From DASRVA01 sp035550715 (lineage in GTDB: Bacteria > Gemmatimonadota > Gemmatimonadetes > JACCXV01 > JAHWKZ01): 9,849 nucleotides of DNA. This document shows positions 7,082 through 9,849 of this stretch, piece by piece. Both the position numbers and the translations under genes were made by a program. Within the stretch, counting starts at the first letter, position 1; each line of letters begins with the position of its first letter. The notes under the pieces are model-generated. The model ran no database searches and had not been told where the DNA came from. It saw only the letters and a list, made by a program, of their open reading frames with translations. The stretch is from NCBI GenBank assembly GCA_035550715.1, contig DASZOP010000045.1:1-9849 (forward strand), written 5' to 3'.

Positions 7082-7101
7082 GGGCGGACCGCCGTCCGCC
7101 C
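7082..7101 (-). promoter_or_regulatory. Perfect hairpin abutting the rng start codon
   Basis: Bases 7082-7089 (GGGCGGAC on the plus strand) are an exact inverted repeat of 7094-7101, leaving a 4-base loop at 7090-7093. In the mRNA this 8-bp, seven-G:C stem ends immediately before AUG and covers the place where a ribosome binding site should be. It would hinder initiation unless opened or cut. RNase E of E. coli regulates its own mRNA through its structured 5' leader, so a similar role is a reasonable inference here. Confidence 0.55.
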
Positions 7102-7206
7102 GCGCGTGGGGATGTGCATCTGCGTGTTCCTCGGGCTGGCGCCGCCGTGGCCGGGGCCACGCCGACGCGAGCCGTCACGCCCTACGCCTCGCGCTCGACT
7201 TCGATC

Positions 7207-7226
7207 GCGCGGCGCGTTCGCCGCGC
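7207..7226 (-). promoter_or_regulatory. Strong GC hairpin in the rng leader
   Basis: An exact 8-bp inverted repeat, all G:C, with a 4-base loop (AACG on the minus strand) lies 126 bases upstream of the rng ATG. With the stem at 7082-7101 it suggests a structured leader RNA. In DNA this rich in G and C some perfect hairpins occur by chance. Confidence 0.35.
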
Positions 7227-7412
7227 CGGCCGGGGGTCCGTTTCGCTCCCGCCCGTGCATCGGGCGCTTCGACTCGCGCGTGACCGATGCCTAGAACGAG
7301 GGGGAGACGAGCGCGGAGACCCGCGGCGGATCGAGGGATCTGGGGCGCCGCGGCGGATCGGGCGGCCGCGGACAGAGGGGGTAGCTCGTGAGGGCTCAAC
7401 GTTGATGACTCG

Positions 7413-7503
7413 AAAAAAGAATCGACTCTCTATCGGGTCCCGGTCGTCCCGGACCGGGGCGTCGAAAAAAAGGTCTCGTGGCGGCGGTTCGGGATCTCCG
7501 CCG
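7413..7503 (-). terminator. Tandem hairpin/T-run elements after the protease-like gene
   Basis: On the minus strand a 6-bp stem CGGCGG/CCGCCG (7503-7498 with 7487-7482) is followed after ten bases by seven Ts (7471-7465). A second stem CCCGGTC/GACCGGG (7458-7452 with 7445-7439) is followed after 20 bases by six Ts (7418-7413). The spacings are looser than in a standard intrinsic terminator, so either element alone is weak. Together they may end the envelope operon or act as an attenuator in the rng leader. Confidence 0.35.
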
Positions 7504-7510
7504 AGGGTCG

Positions 7511-7539
7511 AAGATAGCCACTCCGGCCCATCCGCTCAA
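7511..7539 (-). promoter_or_regulatory. Possible promoter for rng
   Basis: The minus strand reads TTGAGC (7539-7534), a 17-base spacer, then TATCTT (7516-7511); each hexamer matches the sigma70 consensus at four of six positions. A transcript from here would have a leader of roughly 420 bases before rng and would run straight into the tandem hairpin/T-run elements. The match is modest and could be chance. Confidence 0.28.
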
Positions 7540-7611
7540 CCCCCGCTGAAAGTTCCGGGCCACAGGGCTTCCCGCGCGCCCCGTGAGCCTGCCGGGAGGG
7601 CGATCAGGGCG

Positions 7612-9138
7612 TCAATTTTCCAGGGTCAGCGTCATGTTGCGGTAGTCGAACGCCACCCTCATCCCCCTGAAGAAGGGGTACCCGAGGAGGCCCCTGAGCT
7701 CCATTTCCCAGGGCTCGCTCAGCTTGCCGTCCAGGAGGATCGCCCTGAGGCTCTCCTTGCTGTGACCGGCGGCCCCGACCACCAGGTGAAGGGGGTCGAT
7801 CCGGAGGGCGGCGGCGGTCTCGCGATCGATCAGGACGTCGCTGGCCCCGGTATCCACCAGGAACGGCAGCACCCGCGATCCGTCGATGCTCGCCGGGAGC
7901 ACCGGCCATACGCCGTTGGCCGCGAAGTGGAACGGGGTCGTGGCCTTGCGGAGCCGGGTCCGGCGCACTCCGTACGGCTCGCTCGCGGGGCCCATCCGCT
8001 CGAGCTCGATCCTCCGCGTGTGGTAGTCGAGAACGACCAGGAAGTCCCTGAACAGGAGCGCCGGGTTCACGATCGCGGCGATGTAGTACTCGCCCTGGAG
8101 CCGGAGCTGGAGGTTCGCGAAATCGGTGACCGCGAACGGCACGCGGCGAACCGTGGCGGTCCCGAGCTCGAGGCTGTCCACGATCGCGTGTCCGGCGGGC
8201 GAGGAGCGCCAGGCGCCATGCACCGCCCCGCCCGGGAGGATGGGCGCGATCCCGATCGACTCCGCGTAGGCACGATCCAGCAGGTTCCGCTCCGCCCCCG
8301 TGTCGAAGAGGACGTACGCCTCGGGCTGGCCGTCGAGCCGCGCCGGAACGTAGGGGATCTCGTCCCCGGGCTTGAGGTCGAACCGGATCTGGACCCGGGT
8401 GACGCCGGGATCGACGACGCCCGCCGGCGCCCGCGAGACCTCGCGGTGGAAGCGCGCCAGGTTGCGGGTCCCCTCGGCCTGGGGATCGCCGGGGGCGAGC
8501 CGCAGGAAGTCCTCGAGCGCCGCGGCCGCCCCCCCGTGGTCACCCTGGAGCTCGGCCCAGCGGGCGAGGGCCAGGGCGAACCGCGAGTCGGCCCGCCGCT
8601 CACGCGCCCGCCGGACCTCCTCGATCCCCATGGCGACCTGGTTCCGGGCGACCGCCACGAGGGCCCGGCCCCAGTGCAGGTCGGCGTCGTCGGCGCCGAG
8701 CGCCGCCGCGCGACCCAGAGCCGCCGCGGCCGAATCCACCTCGGCCAGCCGGTACCGGGCGAGCCCGAGGAGCGTCCAGAGCCGCGCATCCTCGTGGTCC
8801 GCGTTGACGCCGTAATCGGCCTCGACGGCGGCGGCATAGGCCCGCCCCTCCTTCAGGTACGCCTCGGCGAGGCCGCGATGGATGCGGGCGCTGGCAGCCT
8901 CGAAGGCGGCGGGCGGTCGGCTTTCGCCGCCACCGCTGTAGATCTGCTCGAGGCCGAGGAGGGCCTGGGCCCGGCGGAGCTCGTCGATCGCGTCGGCCGT
9001 CCGGCCCTCCTGAAGGGCCGCCTCGCCTTCCGCGATCGCCATCGTCGCGCGGTCGGCCGCGAGATCGTCCTGTCCCCGCGCCGGCAGCGGGAGGGTGAGG
9101 AAGGCGCTGAGCCAGAAGCCGATCCACCCGGGCCACAC
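7612..9138 (-). CDS. Exported TPR protein with two retropepsin-like aspartic protease domains
   Basis: With the GTG at 9138 the protein has 508 residues. The N-terminus (WIGFWLSAFLTLPLPARG) looks like a signal peptide ending near residue 20-22, so a periplasmic or secreted site is likely. Residues 33-230 are Ala-rich helical repeats resembling TPRs. Two retropepsin-like domains follow. The first has VLFDTGAE with D279. The second has FLVDTGAS with D429 and the matching GLLG (483-486) near its end. Each DTG aspartate is a candidate catalytic residue, so the pair may fold as an internal dimer. The first domain has AIVN (355-358) where the Gly motif is expected. Protease activity and substrate are unknown. 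Start uncertain: CTG at 9168 overlaps the previous stop and would add the positively charged GRSR, giving a more normal signal peptide. Sequence upstream of 9168 in this frame is not credible because it overlaps the neighbouring gene. Confidence 0.82.
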   Translation of the reverse strand: MWPGWIGFWLSAFLTLPLPARGQDDLAADRATMAIAEGEAALQEGRTADAIDELRRAQALLGLEQIYSGGGESRPPAAFEAASARIHRGLAEAYLKEGRAYAAAVEADYGVNADHEDARLWTLLGLARYRLAEVDSAAAALGRAAALGADDADLHWGRALVAVARNQVAMGIEEVRRARERRADSRFALALARWAELQGDHGGAAAALEDFLRLAPGDPQAEGTRNLARFHREVSRAPAGVVDPGVTRVQIRFDLKPGDEIPYVPARLDGQPEAYVLFDTGAERNLLDRAYAESIGIAPILPGGAVHGAWRSSPAGHAIVDSLELGTATVRRVPFAVTDFANLQLRLQGEYYIAAIVNPALLFRDFLVVLDYHTRRIELERMGPASEPYGVRRTRLRKATTPFHFAANGVWPVLPASIDGSRVLPFLVDTGASDVLIDRETAAALRIDPLHLVVGAAGHSKESLRAILLDGKLSEPWEMELRGLLGYPFFRGMRVAFDYRNMTLTLEN

Positions 9139-9164
9139 GCGGGAGCGGCCGGGAGCGCCGCCGC

Positions 9165-9849
9165 TCAGGCCGATCCCGACAGGATCTGCAGGACCGCGCC
9201 GAGCCTGCCCGCCGCCGTCAGGAGGACACCCGTGGCGAGCTGCTGGAAGGGGACCTCGACCGCCCCTGTGGGCGGCTGGAACGCGAAGAAGCCTGCCCCC
9301 GTCTCGGGCGACCAGTCGAACGAGAGATCGGTCGTGAGGGAGCTCCCGCCGGCGGGCGTCGCCACGGCCTGGAGACGGCTCACTCGGCCCGTGCCGTCGT
9401 AGCTCGGTGTCAGGGCCAGGCGGAGCTCCCGATCCCCCCGGCTCACGACGTCCACCCGGACGGGTCGTGGCCCGCCGCCGTAGGCCAAGTCCACACGCAC
9501 GTCCCCACGGCCGGAACCCGTCAGGATGAACCTGCGGGGCAGGAACGTCGCGGCGTCGATCCACCAGGTCGCCGTGGCGCCGGGCTCGGGGGTGTCGCTC
9601 ACGACCTCGACGGACCGCCCGTCGATCTCCTCCCGGCCACGGTAAACGAGCAGCGGGTAGCCGGCGTCCAGACGGCCCCGGATCGCGGCCAGCTCCGCGC
9701 TCAGGTCGAATCCCAGCCACTCCCCGCCACCCAGCCCGCCCGGGCGGCGGGCGAACTGCGCCAGGGACGGCACGTAGAGCAGCATCCGCTCCGGGTCGCC
9801 GGTCAGGGTGAGCGGCCCGACGTCCCCGGCCGCGTCGAGACGCAGCCGG
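9165..9849 (-). CDS. LolA-fold periplasmic protein (5' end beyond window)
   Basis: The frame is open to the right edge, so the start and any signal peptide are missing; 228 complete codons are visible. The sequence is rich in amphipathic beta strands, for example LRLDAAGDVGPLTLTGDP, ATATWWIDAATFLPRRFIL and LSFDWSPETGAGFFAFQPP. The pattern of measuring-like strands ending in F-x-F-x-PP-x-GA is typical of outer-membrane lipoprotein-sorting and related families (LolA, LppX, DUF2092 and similar). These proteins bind lipid or lipoprotein in a half-open beta barrel. I cannot say which subfamily it is, and it may not be a lipoprotein carrier. It ends with a short hydrophobic stretch LATGVLLTAAGRLGAVLQI. 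The protease-like gene starts 26 bases on, so the two are probably one operon. Confidence 0.72.
   Translation of the reverse strand, partial: RLRLDAAGDVGPLTLTGDPERMLLYVPSLAQFARRPGGLGGGEWLGFDLSAELAAIRGRLDAGYPLLVYRGREEIDGRSVEVVSDTPEPGATATWWIDAATFLPRRFILTGSGRGDVRVDLAYGGGPRPVRVDVVSRGDRELRLALTPSYDGTGRVSRLQAVATPAGGSSLTTDLSFDWSPETGAGFFAFQPPTGAVEVPFQQLATGVLLTAAGRLGAVLQILSGSA

Larger units (their letters stand above)
7082..7611. other. 530-base gene-free region, probable rng leader plus spacer
   Basis: I see no convincing gene here. The open frames, such as 7175-7399 minus (74 residues), are Arg/Ala-rich and look like by-products of GC content. No tRNA is visible. Besides the elements listed separately, the part near rng holds two more stems with 4-base loops: GCGCGGCG/CGCCGCGC at 7207-7214 and 7219-7226, and CGTGGC/GCCACG at 7146-7151 and 7156-7161. 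The run CCGCGGCGGATCG occurs twice, at 7321-7333 and 7348-7360. The right part, after the protease-like gene, has two A-runs on the plus strand beside hairpins. Confidence 0.6.

Noticed and set aside
5444..7294. 616-residue plus-strand open frame opposite rng
   Set aside because: It mirrors the RNase E/G gene and has no recognisable domain; antisense frames stay open easily in GC-rich coding DNA.
7175..7399. Possible 74-residue gene on the minus strand before rng
   Set aside because: Its composition (Arg, Ala, Pro) is that of random GC-rich sequence, it has no convincing ribosome binding site, and a perfect hairpin lies inside it.
7114..9402. 762-residue plus-strand open frame
   Set aside because: It runs opposite the protease-like gene and the LolA-fold gene, both with clear protein character, and its own sequence is compositional noise.
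9139..9720. 194-residue N-terminal extension of the protease-like protein
   Set aside because: It overlaps the LolA-fold gene in another frame and is Arg/Gly/Pro-rich. A signal-peptide-like start appears only near 9168-9138.
1..9849. Mobile element, CRISPR array, phage or defence system
   Set aside because: No transposase, integrase, spaced identical repeats, target-site duplications or defence-protein motifs are visible. Composition and gene content look chromosomal throughout.

Overview
The window reads as ordinary chromosome from a GC-rich, Gram-negative-type bacterium. All supported genes lie on the minus strand, so transcription runs from the right edge to the left edge. The Bacillus-type succinate dehydrogenase (one cytochrome b558 anchor), the LDH-like malate dehydrogenase next to it, a short RNase E/G placed before rplU-rpmA, and exported LolA-like and aspartic-protease-like proteins would fit Gemmatimonadota or a neighbouring uncultured lineage. 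That placement is from memory of family resemblance, not from a search. No tRNA, rRNA, CRISPR array, insertion sequence or phage gene is visible.

Layout in order of transcription: (1) 9849-7612 holds an envelope pair, a LolA-fold periplasmic protein cut by the right edge and, 26 bases on, a secreted protein with TPR-like helices and two retropepsin-like domains. (2) 7611-7082 is a 530-base stretch with no convincing gene. It holds a possible promoter, two hairpin/T-run elements and several tight hairpins, one abutting the start codon of rng. (3) 7081-5519 is the RNase E/G gene, closed by an intrinsic terminator whose loop also carries a perfect TTGACA. (4) 5393-4680 holds rplU and rpmA; this L21 carries an unusual C-terminal C2H2 zinc-finger motif. 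(5) 4662-408 holds mdh, sdhC, sdhA and sdhB, tightly packed and in two places overlapping by a single base. (6) 336-1 is the start of a membrane protein resembling the DUF981 family, cut by the left edge.

Functionally, rng, rplU and rpmA serve RNA processing and the 50S ribosome, while mdh and sdhCAB supply adjacent steps of the TCA cycle (succinate to fumarate with quinone reduction, malate to oxaloacetate). The short spacings suggest that rplU through sdhB may be read as one long transcript. That would tie ribosomal protein output to respiratory metabolism, but no transcript data are available here.

The most unusual points are the zinc-finger L21, the fused pair of aspartic-protease domains in which the first is partly degenerate, and the structured leader of rng. 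I see no multi-gene system that looks wholly new.
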